Assembly (NCBI GenBank): GCA_950295325.1
Contig: OX485805.1
Coordinates: forward strand, 15,613,501 to 15,673,500
Length of the DNA stretch: 60,000 nucleotides
Direction: 5' to 3'
Source: Polytrichum commune
Taxonomy: Eukaryota > Streptophyta > Polytrichopsida > Polytrichales > Polytrichaceae
How positions within the stretch are numbered: the stretch's first letter is position 1; every line of letters starts with the position of its first letter. The position numbers were made by a program, and so were the translations under genes. Positions 1 to 12,250 of this stretch are shown here, one piece after another. The notes beneath the pieces are model-generated. The model had not been told where the DNA came from. It saw nothing but the letters and a program-made list of their open reading frames with translations, and did not search any database.

Positions 1-204
1 CCTTGGCCCAAACCACCTTGGCATACATAATGACATCATCCCAAATAAGATGTTTCAATTTGGACTCATGTCATTGTTCATCCATGGTTGAACACCCTAT
101 CCATTACATTCAATCCAAATCGTCCATATGGTGATGCCTTGAAGGAGGTGCCATATTTTCATCTTTTTCACAAACTTCTTAGGGATCCTCTCACCAAAAA
201 AGGC

Positions 205-435
205 TCACTTCCATCGAAAACTATCATAGTTACTTGTCTGGACCCTGCAAAGTTCATGCACGACGAAGGTGTCCCACTGCCACGCTCTCTGGGGATGAAT
301 GCAATCCCAAACCTTATGTTTAACCAATTCGCTCATGTTAAGGATGCAAAACACGCATTGCTTAGAGATGGAAGCCGGCGCAATATGTGCCTTCCATTCG
401 TTGACCACAACCACCTTGTGCCAAATAGACCACAC
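205..435 (-). pseudogene. zf-RVT-like (reverse-transcriptase zinc-binding) C-terminal fragment of the LINE
   Basis: This stretch contains C-x2-C-like and 'E.VKHKVWDC...QRAWQW' spacing. That is the hallmark of the short zinc-binding region ('C..C....E...H.L..C..A...W..') found after the RT in plant LINEs. It lies downstream, on the same strand, of the RT fragments at 1643-2341. Confidence 0.65.
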
Positions 436-1642
436 AAAAGTGGGCTCTTCGCCAGAGCGTGCTGGATCCCATGCATGAGACTAATAAAACCTATAATTTA
501 ATGGGAGATACCCTACCCATTTGTCACTCCCCCTAGTAAAGTCGGGTCCCTATTAACAACAGAATCTCTACCAAAAAAAATTGGTCTAGCTAAGGAACCC
601 ACCTCCACCGGTCTGGGTTCCACTCAAGTGTGGCTTCTTTACCATAGAAGAGTGGTTTCTTCCTTCTTTCCTTCCTTTTTGGGCCCTCTAGTGGCATACA
701 TGATTTTCATGTGGTAGAAGAAACCAATGAAGTTCCAGTGGGGCGTCACCACTCACCAAGGCATGTCAAATGGGTGCCAATTGTGAAGCATTTTTATGTA
801 AGGGATAGGGAAAGGTGGTGTTGTTGCCAATCCGATAGAATAAAGCCCTCCGCACATTGCAAAACAAAAGTCATGTTGTCAACCCTTTCACAATTAAAAC
901 CACCCGTCCATTGCCCCAAATGAGTGCCCTCCGTATTTTTAAGCAGAAGCCTCCTTTTGTTAATATATGGGATGTAAGCTAGTGAGATCCAATCCTCATT
1001 GTCCGCCACGGTGAATATGGACTTAACTTGGGCCTTGTCCCAAAGGTCATCCACACAATGAATACTTTTGTGGTATAGATTATGGGCCATGGCACATGAG
1101 AAACCTTCGTCAATGAGCTCAAGGTTGTCAAAGCACTAGATATTAGAATGCAGTAATTCCATAAGGGCGTGGGGAGGAAGTTGGTACGTGCCTTTAACCA
1201 TGGTTTTCCACGCCTTACTAATATGCCCTCATAGATTTCAAAACCCCTTGATGGTGCTAACTTAGTGAATTTGTCCAAGCTAATCCCCTAGCTCTTTCCT
1301 CTTTGGGGGTTGAACCTAGCGAGCCGATACCTAAGCATAAGTCGGAGGTTGGATCCACCAGGTTCCATGGCTTTCACAATATATTGCAGAGAATAATGGT
1401 TTTGGCCACTTCTAGATCAACCAATCCCAAGCCACTACACTTTTATTTTAGGCAACATAATTTCCAACTAACCCTAGTGAGAGCAATTGTTTTTTCACCA
1501 TACCATAGGAAGTTATGGATGGCGCTCATAATTTTCTTGAGTTCTTTGTTAGAGCCACCCCTCACAAGTGATTAAAAAAAAACCCCACAAAGTGGAAAAT
1601 AACGTATCGTTACAAACAATCATCATCATCATCATTATTTTA

Positions 1643-1990
1643 TCATACTCCAATAGTCCAATTTTTTTTTGGAGATTTTAGCATACAAAAATATATCCAC
1701 GTCATGGATATTGAGATTAAGGCCAAAGGGGTGCCAAAAAGTCTGAACATGCCCCTTTCCTCTACCCACCTCCAACCATACCCCACTAGCCACTCAAGTT
1801 CGTGAGCATATTTATCGAACCAATAAGCGCAAGATTTTCCTAATCGATCCATTCCTAAGGCTTTGTTAAAAAATTTAAGGAGCCTAATTGATTCATCAAT
1901 GTCACGCTTTCCCCCTTTAACCATGAGAGAGGAATCATAGGCATATTGAGAGAAAAAAAATATTGTTTTATCCCACTCGGGAGAGTGATT
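1643..1990 (-). pseudogene. Reverse transcriptase fragment with degenerate YADD box
   Basis: The frame reads QYAYDSSLMVKG and continues as 'DIDESIRLLKFFNKALG...', matching the RT palm ('QYADDT..', then a helix with 'LL..F...SGL..N..KS'). The YADD box is altered to YAYD, so the catalytic pair is lost. It continues the block at 2111-2341 after a frame change. Confidence 0.75.
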
Positions 1991-2110
1991 CCCTTAAATC
2001 TTCCTGCAACCATTGTTTCTTTTAATAATGTGGGTGAGGGCTTTCCCAACAATATTAAAGAGATAGGGGCCGAGGGGGCAACCTTGTATAACCCCTTTCT
2101 CAATTTTAAA

Positions 2111-2341
2111 TTATTCACTTAAAATACCATTGAGATTGACGCCCACACTTGCATTCTCAAAGAGAAGTTCGACCCATACAATAAACGTTGTACTATTACC
2201 CATTTTCTTCATAGCGTAGAACATAAAATGCCATGACACCTTATCATAATCTTTAGATAAATCAAGTTTTGAGAAAATCGTGGGTTGTCTAGAGGACTTG
2301 GTCCTATACATGGTTTCTTGTGTTAAAACATTGCTATCCAA
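2111..2341 (-). pseudogene. Reverse transcriptase fragment of the LINE (fingers/palm part)
   Basis: This open stretch of 76 codons is the best preserved piece of the LINE reverse transcriptase. It reads KLDLSKDYDKVSWHFMFYAM, matching the conserved 'K.D.SKAYD.V.W.FL' block that holds the first catalytic Asp, and then a '..W...L..NASVGVNLNG' segment typical of the next RT block. The reading then breaks and resumes in other frames toward 1650. It has no start of its own and is not a gene. Confidence 0.8.
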
Positions 2342-4148
2342 AATAAGTCAAAATGGTAAAGATGTTGTTTGCTCAAGGCTAATAATAGTGCTCCACATTG
2401 GTTGTAGTCTTCTTTGTAGAGTTTTAGCGAACACTTTGTAATTGACAATAAATATTAAGATTGGCCGCTAGTTGTTAAAGTTTTACTATCTCCTCTTTAG
2501 GTATAAGACTTAGTATCCCTTTGGTGACCCCCTCATGGAAAGCCCTTGCTCAATGCTTCCTATGATCATTATATAGAAGACCCTCCAATGATAGGCCAAA
2601 GTTGTTTAAAAAGTTCAATGGGGATTCCATCATGCCCTAGGGCTTTCTCGTTTACCATAGAGTCAACTATCCCGTAAAGTTCATCCATGTCGGTTGATTT
2701 GTTTAATAAGAGAGGCATCCATCGCTTCCATAAATGTCATTAGAAAGACCTTAAAACCTCCCCCCAATGCTTCTTCCGAAATGTCTTTATGTGGATATGG
2801 TTCTTTGTAGAACTTATGGCAAATTCAGTCAAGATCCTCCATTTTGGTAAAATTTCGTTTGTAACGATCCTTAAGTTTTGACATGACAACTTTGGCATTC
2901 TTCTTCTTGATTGGCTTAAGAAAAATTGGCCAAACATTTGTCCCCTACTTGTTTTCATTTAACCCTAGACCTAATATGCACGCCTCTAGCCTTCCCAGTT
3001 CCAATCTCATCAAGAGCTCTTTTGGATATTAACGTTGTAGATATCATTACGTAGGTGTGCGGCAATGATCTCCACCATGGCCTATATATCTAGTTTGTCC
3101 TTGCAATGCTTCCTAGCCTTTAGTTTGCTAAATTGCCTATAGTACATAGCCTTTAGTTTGCCTAGGCCCAAGTTTAAAGAAAATTGAAGCCTTGTCCAAG
3201 AGGCGGTCCCACCGATCATGTAATTCATCCATGATATCTCCATACATGTGAGAGACAATCCATTTAAAAGAGGATGTCCTAACTTCTTCTTTACCAATGG
3301 TGACTTCAATTTGTATCCAAGAGTGATCTAACCCAACCAAGTATCCATGAATGAAGTAGGCATTATGGCAGAAGACTAGGCCATAGTCTTATGCATTTTA
3401 GAATTTGTCCAGTCTAGCAAGTTTGCTTGCCCTTCCCAATTGCCTAATATTCCAAGAAAACCGGGGTCCACCTTGATAAATGAAGGTGTCTTGAATTCGT
3501 GATGAGTTAAGGAGTCTCGCTCAGTTGAAATCTTGGGAGCATATATACACGCTAACCCAAGGTTATCCCCCTTTCATACCTTTTAGCTCAATCATCATAA
3601 AGAGTCCTTGTGATGTGACTAACCTCGATGCAGATTTACTGGAGAGTAAGTGCTCACATCCCTTTTCCTAGCAACATTGGGGTAAATGCAACCTATTTCA
3701 CCAGGGTCTGCTTCTGGAATCCAATTCTTACCCCCTAGCATAAGCCTAGACCCAAGGTTGTCCAAGTTCCTACCCACGAGTTTATGTTCTTGTAACATAA
3801 CTACATCTAGCCTGGGTGATAGGGAATTTAGGAAGAGTCTTTCTTTTGAGATAATTCATGGGTTGTTCAAGCCATGGACGATACATGCAATAAGGTTAAT
3901 TTTCATAGACGGCATTTTAGAAAGTAGAGACCATGATCACCTTTTACTTCCTTCATAAGAGGAATTTGCCCTTACTTTTTCCAGGTCCTTCTTTGTCTTG
4001 GAGATAGTACATGTTGGCCCAAGCCACTAGGCTTGTTGCACTATTGGAGACATGTATGCTAACTAAGTAATTACCCATGCCTTGGTTATGAGTGTTTGGC
4101 ATTCCATGCCCCAACCCTCTTGAGATGTGTTTAAAATTTGATTGTTAC

Positions 4149-4405
4149 TACACATAACACTAAATATCATAATTAGTATCACTTACTATTTGGAATAAGG
4201 CGACGCTATAACCGTTTATTGTACTCTTTTTTATTTTTGTTACCAACAAATGTCAAACTGGTTGTTTAGGGTAAACCAATTTGACATTTGTTTAAACTTG
4301 TTTATGAACATGTTGACTTTGGTAAAAACAATTACACTAATAATATAAAGATATAGGAATGTGTAACTCCAAATAGTAAGTGATATCATATTTAGCGTAG
4401 TATTA
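4149..4405. mobile_element. MITE-like element with terminal inverted repeats of about 35 bp
   Basis: The left end (about 4149-4193) reads as the reverse complement of the right end (about 4366-4405). Both contain CACTTACTATTTGGA, with ATATCA- and TTTAG-type flanks. A second, inner inverted repeat (CAAATGTCAAA / TTTGACATTTG, about 4248-4290) sits near the middle, so the element can fold into a cruciform or double hairpin. It has no coding capacity. The target-site duplication is not clear. Confidence 0.6.
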
Positions 4406-4409
4406 TGAG

Positions 4410-5280
4410 TGCGGTTGAAATTAGAGAGTGAGATTACGAGGTCGAGAGTGTTGTTAATTACGAGCTGCCGCGAAGGTGGTCCTCCCTTCAAAGGGCCACG
4501 TTTTTGGGATCACAGGAGCATTTTGGACTAAAATGGAAAACAGTTCAGAAGATTAGATCTTATTCCCCGGATTTGCCCCTTCTAAGTTTAAAGCATAAAC
4601 TTGTTGGCTTTCTCGAGGCCAAGTACACGAAATGGCCCTAAATATAGAGGCTCACATACCCCCCTTAATTAAGGAGGAGTAACTTCCTTACTACTAGACC
4701 AATGAAAGCGGAGGCGCGGGGCCTCCACACTTAAAGTCAGACGTAGGCAATTCTGCATGAGCTTACCCTACATCCATCAAGTTAATTTGCTTGCATTTAC
4801 GGAGGAGAATCTTTTCTTTTTATTTTGGCACAAATTGAAGCCAATTCAATTGCAAGGGAAAAAAAGACAATACACCTTGGGAGAAACCGTGAGCCAAGGG
4901 AAGTCAAGAAACAATGCCCATCTTTAGCCTACCTTTTCAAGTAACTACTAAATTGCTATGAGTAACAATGAGACTTTTGACATACCAAACCTTGTCAAAT
5001 TCTATAAGTGCATCTTCGTAAGCAACGTTCGGAGTTTTTCCCAAGTTTTGAAGGGTACTTTGCCACTTGAGTCTATCATAATCAATCAAAGAGTCCCACA
5101 CAACTTGTTGTGTTGTGTGTGTGTGTGTGTTTTAAATTCACTTTTTATATCCATTGGCTAGTGGGTAATATCAAAGACCGAATCATTCCATTGACGCCAG
5201 ATAATCCACGGGAGGCCACTCCTCAAGAGAAACTATATATGACTAAAAGGTTTCAACTAATTGCTAAGAGCAAGCCCAAT
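4410..5280. other. Intergenic spacer, no gene seen
   Basis: Only short, unsupported open stretches occur here. A (GT)n tract lies at 5114-5130. Confidence 0.6.
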
Positions 5281-5283
5281 GAC

Positions 5284-5660
5284 TTCCTGCACCTGCATAT
5301 GGGAACGGAAAGTGGGCTCCATCCGGGATGCAGAAGCAGATGCAGGTTAGTCGGCTAATCATGCATGTACACAAGCAAAAATTGCTCCAATGCAAGGGAA
5401 GGGCAACCACTACGAAGTCGGCAGCTGGCTTGTCTTATCTGACAAGTACCGCGTCTAATTGAAATAGCAAACTCCCTGCATAAGTCGACGTTATGTAGGG
5501 AGGGCGTTAGTTCCTGCTTAAATTTTAATCCGAAATTATCCTTAACATGGACCACTGGGCCTCTTACCTGGATCTGCATCTGCATCGTGGATGAAAAAAT
5601 GCAGATGCAGATGTGGATCCAGGGCCACTGGGCTTGCCCTAAGAGGCCAATCGAAAAGGC
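5284..5660. repeat. Foldback cluster built on GCAGATGCAGATG / CATCTGCATCTGC motifs
   Basis: Copies of GCAGATGCAG and its complement recur at about 5330-5346, 5571-5585 and 5598-5612. The last two flank a short spacer and, with CCTGGATC / GGATCCAGG on the outside, form an imperfect palindrome at 5570-5626. It looks like the ends of a non-coding foldback element; no transposase is seen. Confidence 0.45.
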
Positions 5661-5934
5661 ATTGCAACATTGGAAAAAGCTTCATGGGACCAAGGTTGCC
5701 TTTTTTGGCAAAGACGTGCCATATGATGTTAGCCACATAGTGCCAAACTTGTTGAGCCAGCATGCAATTGATCTTTTTTTTGCTCCACCAACTCCATTGA
5801 CGGCAAGCCACAATGGGGACAAATCATGTCGCTTAACGTATAGAGAATACAATAGAGAATTAACATAGCATGTGACATTATAGAGTAACACAAAGTTAAC
5901 ATGCAACATTACAGAGTAACACAAAATTAACATT

Positions 5935-5972
5935 GCAATAATGACAATAATGACAATAATGACAATAATGAC
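5935..5972. repeat. (ATGACA)n microsatellite
   Basis: About six units of the 6-bp motif are seen directly, inside AT-rich spacer DNA. Confidence 0.85.
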
Positions 5973-5979
5973 GTTGATG

Positions 5980-6985
5980 GGAACGTGATGTTGGTGAGCG
6001 TGTGGTTTAAACTCTTTGGTGGATAAATTTAATGTCAAACCCCATGGTATATGGGAGGGAAATGTGACAACAAGGAGGGAGATTTAAATTGAGCACATCC
6101 GTTCCCTAGGAATTCAGAATATAAGAAAGGGAGTGAAATTACAAAGGGTGATATAACGGAGGTTAAGGTATACTATTCGGAGTTACATAATGCTACAAGT
6201 ATTTATTGAGAATCTAAGATTTTACCAAGCAAAGTCATTTATGTCTGAACAACCTATTGAACTTTCATTAGTGCAAATTGAACTCCAAAGTAAACGTAAA
6301 TTGCAAAGCATAACTCCAAATAGTAACACGCACTAATTAGGGATAATCAATGTAGCTATTGTCAATTGTAGACATAGGCTGCTCGTAGGCATAAATCTCC
6401 ATATTCCTTGTTTTAGAGGTGCACATTTTTCAACAACAATATTCATGAGATGTTCATTAAATTGGGTTGTCATGATTGAGTTAAGAATGGGAAATGTACC
6501 ACCTGCAAGATAGCTTACGAGTTATACTCGAAACTGAGATCGATGACTCTCAAGTTACTCCCAACCCTCATGTTGGTGTTTAAGGTATGCGGTGTTAGTG
6601 ATTTTTTTTTAATTAAAAAAAATTACTTATGTTTTCTAACTTCTATCAATTATATTTACACACACAAAACATTACTCAGTTGATGAGTTGTGTTAAGTTC
6701 ACCTGACTTCATATTCTATTCAAAATAATGGAATTCCAGTATTTGGAGCCTTTATTCTGAAATCTATTGTTTAAGCCTTGTACTGTAGTTCTACAATAAC
6801 TATGCAATGCTCATGTGAAACAAGTCTTGTAGGTAGTCATGTGTTCGTTTCGAAACTCAAATTTCTCCTTGTTGGATGTGACTTCGGCAAAATTGAAAAT
6901 CCAAGAGAAAATTGAAGTTTGTTTGTGTTGTGAACGTCCTCAAGTGCGTGCACAACACCTAAGAACAATGCCTCCTTAGAGATGG
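5980..6985. other. Intergenic spacer with a MITE-end-like segment
   Basis: No gene is seen. Around 6325-6357 the text CACGCACTAATTAGGGATAA resembles the right end of the element at 36030-36480. Confidence 0.45.
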
Positions 6986-6987
6986 AA

Positions 6988-7306
6988 ACTAAAAAGGATA
7001 TTTAGTGTTTGATTATATTTAATGTTGTTACCACCCTACCCATGCTCAACACTAATTTTCAATTCCTTGATAATTAGTGTAAGACATAAATGTGTCAGTA
7101 CCTTCACTACTGCCACCTCCCTTCTTGTGAAGCATGGATTTCATATCCTTACTAACACTAAATTCAAACATGTAACTTCCACATATCACTATGGTTGATA
7201 TTTAGTGTTTGAGTTTACATTTAATGTTACTTACTTTCATAGGGTTATTGACATTTAGTGTATGCGTTCATATATATTGTATCAAACACTAAACATCCTT
7301 TTTAGT
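6988..7306. mobile_element. MITE-like element with 25-bp terminal inverted repeats
   Basis: The left end 6988-7013 (ACTAAAAAGGATATTTAGTG, then TTTGAT) is the reverse complement of the right end 7281-7306, with one or two mismatches. A related GATATTTAGTGTTTGA block recurs inside at about 7197. It is about 319 bp long and non-coding. Confidence 0.7.
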
Positions 7307-8190
7307 GTAGTGGTAGTGAAGTCGGAGAGGCATAAAACACCTCATGCACCACATTGCAAAAAAAACTCCACGTCATTAACAATAACAGGAAATTAACCCC
7401 CCCCCCCCCCCAAAACCTCATCCAACACAAAATAAACTAAGTTGAGTTCACTGCAAAATGCTTTTAAAGGACACTTTACCCTAGAGCTTGAAGGCCATGA
7501 CAGTTTAATTTCAAAAGCTCTCATTGGTGGAAAAGGTCAAGATTGTTTCAATTCTCTTCACACTAGAGTTTGAGGGGTCTTAACCCCTTACCCCCTAATA
7601 ATAGTATGAAACTTGTCCTATCCAACCAACCCTTGCAATTTGTCCACTACAACTCACATGAACAAATTGTATAAATAATTCAGTTTGGTTGTCCACTAGA
7701 GGTTTTCGATTGGCGATTCTCTCCAATTCTGAATCGAAAACCTCCAGGTTGCAACCAAAACGATTCATTTATGCATTTTCTTGTTGTGAGTTGCAATGAA
7801 TAAGTTGTAACAGATGGCTGGAATTAACAAGTTTTCTCTTAGTGCAAACGTCTAAGAAGCCAAATATATCCTTCTTAAAGCAATCTTATTTATTTCATAG
7901 TCTTTTCTCTTGCATGCATCAATAAAGTTCTACACCATTGGGACCAAGCCAATCAAAAATTGTCTATGAATGACTCTAAGATGTGGACTTTGGAGTGGTT
8001 GGAACACTAAAAATATTATTTGTAATAACTATGCTATTTTGTGGAAAGTAACAAGGTCAATAACCCTCCCGACTATGAAAACATTATTCTAACCAATCAC
8101 ATCAATGATCAAGTGATTTTGATACATTTTAGAATTTAATAAAAATTTGAAGAAAAGATACCATAAAATGATATAGTGGAGATTATGGAT
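7307..8190. other. Intergenic spacer, no gene seen
   Basis: AT-rich DNA with a poly(C) run at about 7400-7412. No coding or RNA feature could be supported. Confidence 0.6.
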
Positions 8191-8299
8191 AATTTTTGTT
8201 ATTGCACCTATACATACTTGGTATAGATTTCACTATCTACAACTTTCCTCTTGTACCCCAAATCCAAAAAATTGTCTCGAACACAAATTGCAGTGATAC

Positions 8300-9180
8300 A
8301 TCTTTGATTCAAGTTGACACCCACATGATTTTAGGATCAAGGAACTTTGAATGGATGAAAAAGATACATGGAGTCCCACATGGCATGAAATGGGCAAACT
8401 TTCATGGTCTACTGGACTTTGTATCAAGTTTGTGTCAAAGGAGTGAGTCTAACACAAACCCAGAAGATCATAACATCTCACAACCCTTGACTAACTATAG
8501 TTTATTGTGTGGAAGGACCCACATGAATAGGATGGTAGTGAATTAATATTTGGTTGAGAGCCCGGGTGCATATGTCTTTACACTACACTTGTATTGAAGG
8601 CCCGTCACCACACAAACTCAACCGGCCACTTTACACTATAGCCCAAGGGTCCTTGACCTATGATATAAATTTGTGGTGATTGGTTGAGAAGCTGGAGACA
8701 ACCCAAATTCACTTTACAATAGGCCTTGAATGCTCAAGGGACAAAAAGAAGTTCAAATGGTTGATAAATCTACATGGCAGCAAGTGGACAATCTTCACGG
8801 TCTACTGGATATTACGTTTGGCCCTTTGACAAGAGGTGGATCTAATGCAAAACTAAGGTCCATGACAATTACTTAAATTTCCACTGGCTCCTATAATTAT
8901 TATATTACCATGGTGGGAACCCGAATTGAACATATATTGCAGCCCCTCAATACGGTCCACTTTCACTTTACACTAAGCTCGAGGGCCCATCATTGCAAGA
9001 TTGGATGTTTATTTCCCACGGTACGGCTTTGGGATGATTTTCAAGGACACTTAGGGCCACTGTACACACAAGCCAAGGGTCATGACCATGTAACTAACTT
9101 ACGAGGGTCTTTGATTCTCATCCAAAGGCCATACCATTGACACGGTCTTTCAAAATTTGGATTTGGCCTACCTCTTGGAG
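8300..9180. repeat. Dispersed repeat, two diverged copies in a row (related copy at 24.9-25.3 kb)
   Basis: The block 8320-8620 (CATGGAGTCCCACATGGCAT ... TGGTCTACTGGACTT ... CACATGAATAG ... TTTGGTTGAGAG) resembles 8740-9180 (CACGGTCTACTGGATATT ...). It is clearly repeated at 24960-25240 (CACATGGCATCAAATGGATC-like text, CGCATGAATAGAAGTCCA, TTTGGTTAAGGGCCGGGT). No protein, terminal repeat or target-site duplication was recognised. Confidence 0.55.
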
Positions 9181-9477
9181 GTGGACATGACGCAACTTCC
9201 GGCATACCATGAAACTATATTCATAGTTTGCCATTTAGAAATCCATGTAGACTTCTCATCCATGATTATCTATTTGGAACCTTAGACCTTCACCTTCTAG
9301 TGTGAAGCGAACTTGGATGGTCTCGGCCTTTTCGACCAACGAGAGATCTTAGAATGCAATGGTCATGGGCCTTCAGTCTCATGTGTAATATAGCCCTAAG
9401 ATTTTGATGGGTGCAACTCTTGGATTGTATGTAAAGTGGACCTAAGTTGATGAATCACTCAATATATAATCCAATTA

Positions 9478-11627
9478 CAGTTTAACCCTGATAATACAAC
9501 ACGTAATCCATTGATCAAACTTTCTAGAGTTAATTTATTCCAATATTATGACTACGACACTCGTAATACAACATTTTTTAGGCCACGTTTGTCATATAAT
9601 AGAGGTAATTAATGTGAGCGTGTCATAGGACTCACGCTATGATCTACCTTGGCACCATGGATTACATGGTGAATCCATCCATTGGTTAATTTAACTTAAT
9701 TCAAGTTAATTGTTTAAAACCTTGATTTCCAAACAAACGTTACACTTTTGAGTCTTTGGATTTGGAAGGAGGTTGAGTATTTAGGGATTGCTAGATCTAC
9801 ATACTAGAAGTCCAAAGTTGTTGATATTTCTTTTTTGATTTTAAATTTGTCCTCACAGATAGATAGATAGAAACTCCAGTCCCTATTTAAAGGGGCCGGC
9901 GTGAATGAAGTGTCCGTTCGTATTGTCAAATGACCCGATGCCCACCAGACTATGTCCTCACACCTAAAGCTCACATCTCTTTTGATTGGAAATTTCAGTC
10001 CTTGTAGACATATACTCCTAGATTTTCCCATGCCACTCTCTATGTTCTTGGCTCCAAAGGTGTTGGCAATGTTGAGTGGCGGATGCTTTTCATTTTGTTT
10101 ATAATCTCAACAATTTTGGCGTTGATGACCTCGTTTGCACACAATTTGGTAAGCAATGGCCTCCTGCGCATTGGTTATGGCATTGGAAGATGTTTACAAT
10201 ATGGATGAGATTGGTTTATCTTAGCATGCCCAACCAACACAAGACACCAACACAAGGAAAAGTTTGTGAGTGCAAATTTCAGAAGGATTGTCTCACTCTT
10301 GCTCTTGTTGTACATATGACATGCACATACAAGTTGAAACTTGTGATTATTTACAAATTTCTATGCCCAATATGCTTTGGAAGGTGGTTGCCAACAAATT
10401 ATGTGTGTTGGTTTGCAAACCTAACAGCTCAAATGACATCAAATGTATTTGAGAGTTGGATGATGAACCTAACTTACCTAAGTGTACATTTCAAATATCC
10501 AAAAACATAAGGTACTTTTAATTATGGACAATTATGCTACTCGTTCCCTTAAGCATGTTGGTAGGGGTGATCATTTGGTTTTTTTGACCTTGCAATTGAT
10601 TAGTATTACTATTTCTTTCTTACCACTTAATGTTACAAGTGTGGTATAATCCTTGGATCAAGGAATAATTGCTTCATTCGAAGTTTGATATAAGAAAAAG
10701 CTTTTGGATTGCGTTTTCTCTTGGTTCGATTCTTCTACTACTCACTATGACTCGAAGAAATTAGTGTCTAATGCAAGGCATGCTATTATGTGGTGCTCTC
10801 AAGTGTGGAAAAAGATGAATCCCCAAATCATATGGAACATTTGAAGGATGTCCAAGATTTTACTTGCATGTTGGAGTGCCGATTTTGCCACGGATGGTGA
10901 ACATGAGAAATTGAGAATGAAAGAAGCATCAAATGAATTGGCGTGTGTCGTTTCCTCTTTGAATCCTGAAAGTGAAGAAATGCTTATTGAAGAATATGTG
11001 CGATTGGCAACAAAGGACATTGTTGATGCACGTGTTGATGCATAGTACAACACAACCGAGTTGGTGGATTTGGCACATGGTAAAGAAATCCATATGGTTT
11101 TAGACTGAATGAAGAGCCAATGGAGGGGAATAATGTGGACGACCGGCCAACACCAGTAGTCAAGCTTCCTCAAGCCCGTGAGCATGCTCAACTACTATCA
11201 AATTTTCCAGTGGGCCATCCTTCGGAGTTGTCAACTATAGATGTGACGAACATACGATCTTTTATGGATAAATTGAACTAGACATTGATTTCCAACGTCA
11301 ACATGATCAGAAGACAATAAGTTCTTACTCTCACAGTGTGCGATATGGTGAAGACATCCTCAACATGACTTCTTATTCATTTTGAAACTCCATATTTGTA
11401 TGACATTGTGAGCATACTTCTTTAATAAAAATGGTCTTTCATACTTCTATATCTTCATTGCGTATACAAAATGACAGTTCACATCAAAACATGCCATTTT
11501 CTTAAAGACCTCGATAAGCTTAGTACGACATTTGAGGCCAAAGTATCATATGGTGCAGAAGATGACATTCATATAATACGACAGTTGCTTGTGCAGCCAA
11601 ACATGTCATATTAAAGAGGGAGAACAG
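9478..11627 (+). mobile_element. pogo/Tigger-type DNA transposon, copy 1 (decayed)
   Basis: The left end CAGTTTAACCCTGATAATAC (9478) follows a TA dinucleotide. The right end ...TTAAAGAGGGAGAACAG (to 11627) is its imperfect inverted repeat. Subterminal ATACGACA/ATACAACA motifs recur at both ends, as is usual in pogo/Tigger elements. Between them lie remains of a DDE transposase on the plus strand (10140-11110). The TA duplication is present on the left and mutated on the right. A second copy with the same ends lies at 58238-59849. Confidence 0.85.
10140..11110 (+). pseudogene. DDE_1 (pogo/Tigger) transposase pseudogene, copy 1
   Basis: The text reads NMDEIGL then MPNQHKTPTQGKV...., followed by LTLALVVHMT...KLKLVIIYK and 'NYVCWFANLTAQMTSNVFESW', up to about 10510. 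This matches the DDE_1 order: 'N.DETGL..R..P..TL', 'T.A.C.NA.G..KL..L.IGK..P', 'Y..N..AWM....F..W'. The following 'MDNA.....PPN.TS..QPLD' region (10520-10690) is broken by stops and frame changes. The C-terminal part resumes at 10848-11045 (KILLACWSADFA..., IVDARVDA) and aligns with the same part of copy 2 (59217-59462). The first catalytic Asp is kept in NMDE. Many stops make it inactive. Confidence 0.8.
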
Positions 11628-12130
11628 AACTTGGCTTTGACAAAATAAGGTGGTCAACTTGTACCAAAGAGGCAGGGCATCAACTTCCCTTCTTATTAGT
11701 GCACAGCTCATCACAAATAGAGTGCCAGCCAATTGCAAGAGGAGTAAGTTTGAACTGCTCCATTTGTTGCAGAGCCGATCTCAATTGGCCGACGGGATAC
11801 AAAGAGATTGTGGTCACAAAATATGCATGGACAAGGAGTAGGCTTTGGGCGAACCAACCCATACACTTGTTCCTTGGTGGATGCCTAAACCCCTGCCTCC
11901 AAGGAACCAGTGTACGGGTTGGTTTGTCCCAGCCCAAGGAGTAGGGCCAGTCTTTGAGCTGGGCCCTCACCACTATTACCAATTTTAATGGGGGTCAAGT
12001 AGAAGACACAATCCCCATAGGCTTGTGGTTAATTCATTGGGTATCAAGGGTAGCATGTACCATCTTGGTTCTGGAGGCCACGATGATAGCACTCTCCCCA
12101 ACACACTCTTCATTCATGATGGTATTTTGG

Positions 12131-12161
<31 letters not shown>

Positions 12162-12250
12162 GGGTCCCTCTAGGAAAAAAATATATGGGATGTTTTATGT
12201 TGATTTGGAATTGTAATTTATTCCGAAATAAACAAATATATGTTATAATA
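11628..12250. other. Intergenic spacer with a (CT)n tract
   Basis: No gene is supported. A (CT)n run lies at 12130-12165. Confidence 0.55.

Larger units (their letters stand above)
1..3915 (-). mobile_element. Decayed L1-type non-LTR retrotransposon (LINE), reads right to left
   Basis: The minus strand carries, in order, broken parts of a plant L1-type LINE ORF2. Near 3900 is an endonuclease start (MKINLIACIVHGLNNP, compare the family's 'ISWNVRGLN'), followed by LQEHKL and NLGSRLMLGG segments (about 3800-3690). Then come a linker (3340-3080) and reverse-transcriptase blocks: SKLDLSKDYDKVSWHFMFYA (about 2275-2215), an 'SPLLFNIVGKAL'-like stretch (about 2070-2030) and a YADD-box relic reading QYAYDSS (about 1945-1925). 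Last is a zf-RVT-like segment HKVWDCIHPQRAWQW (about 345-300). In-frame stops and several frame changes show it is dead. The first catalytic Asp of the YADD box is Tyr here. The 3' end may lie outside the window, and I found no poly(A) tail or target-site duplication. Family assignment rests on motif order and is firm; clade-level naming is inference. Confidence 0.85.

Noticed and set aside
9804-10031. 75-codon minus-strand frame inside Tigger copy 1
   Set aside because: No match to a transposase or other family; opposite strand to the element's own protein.
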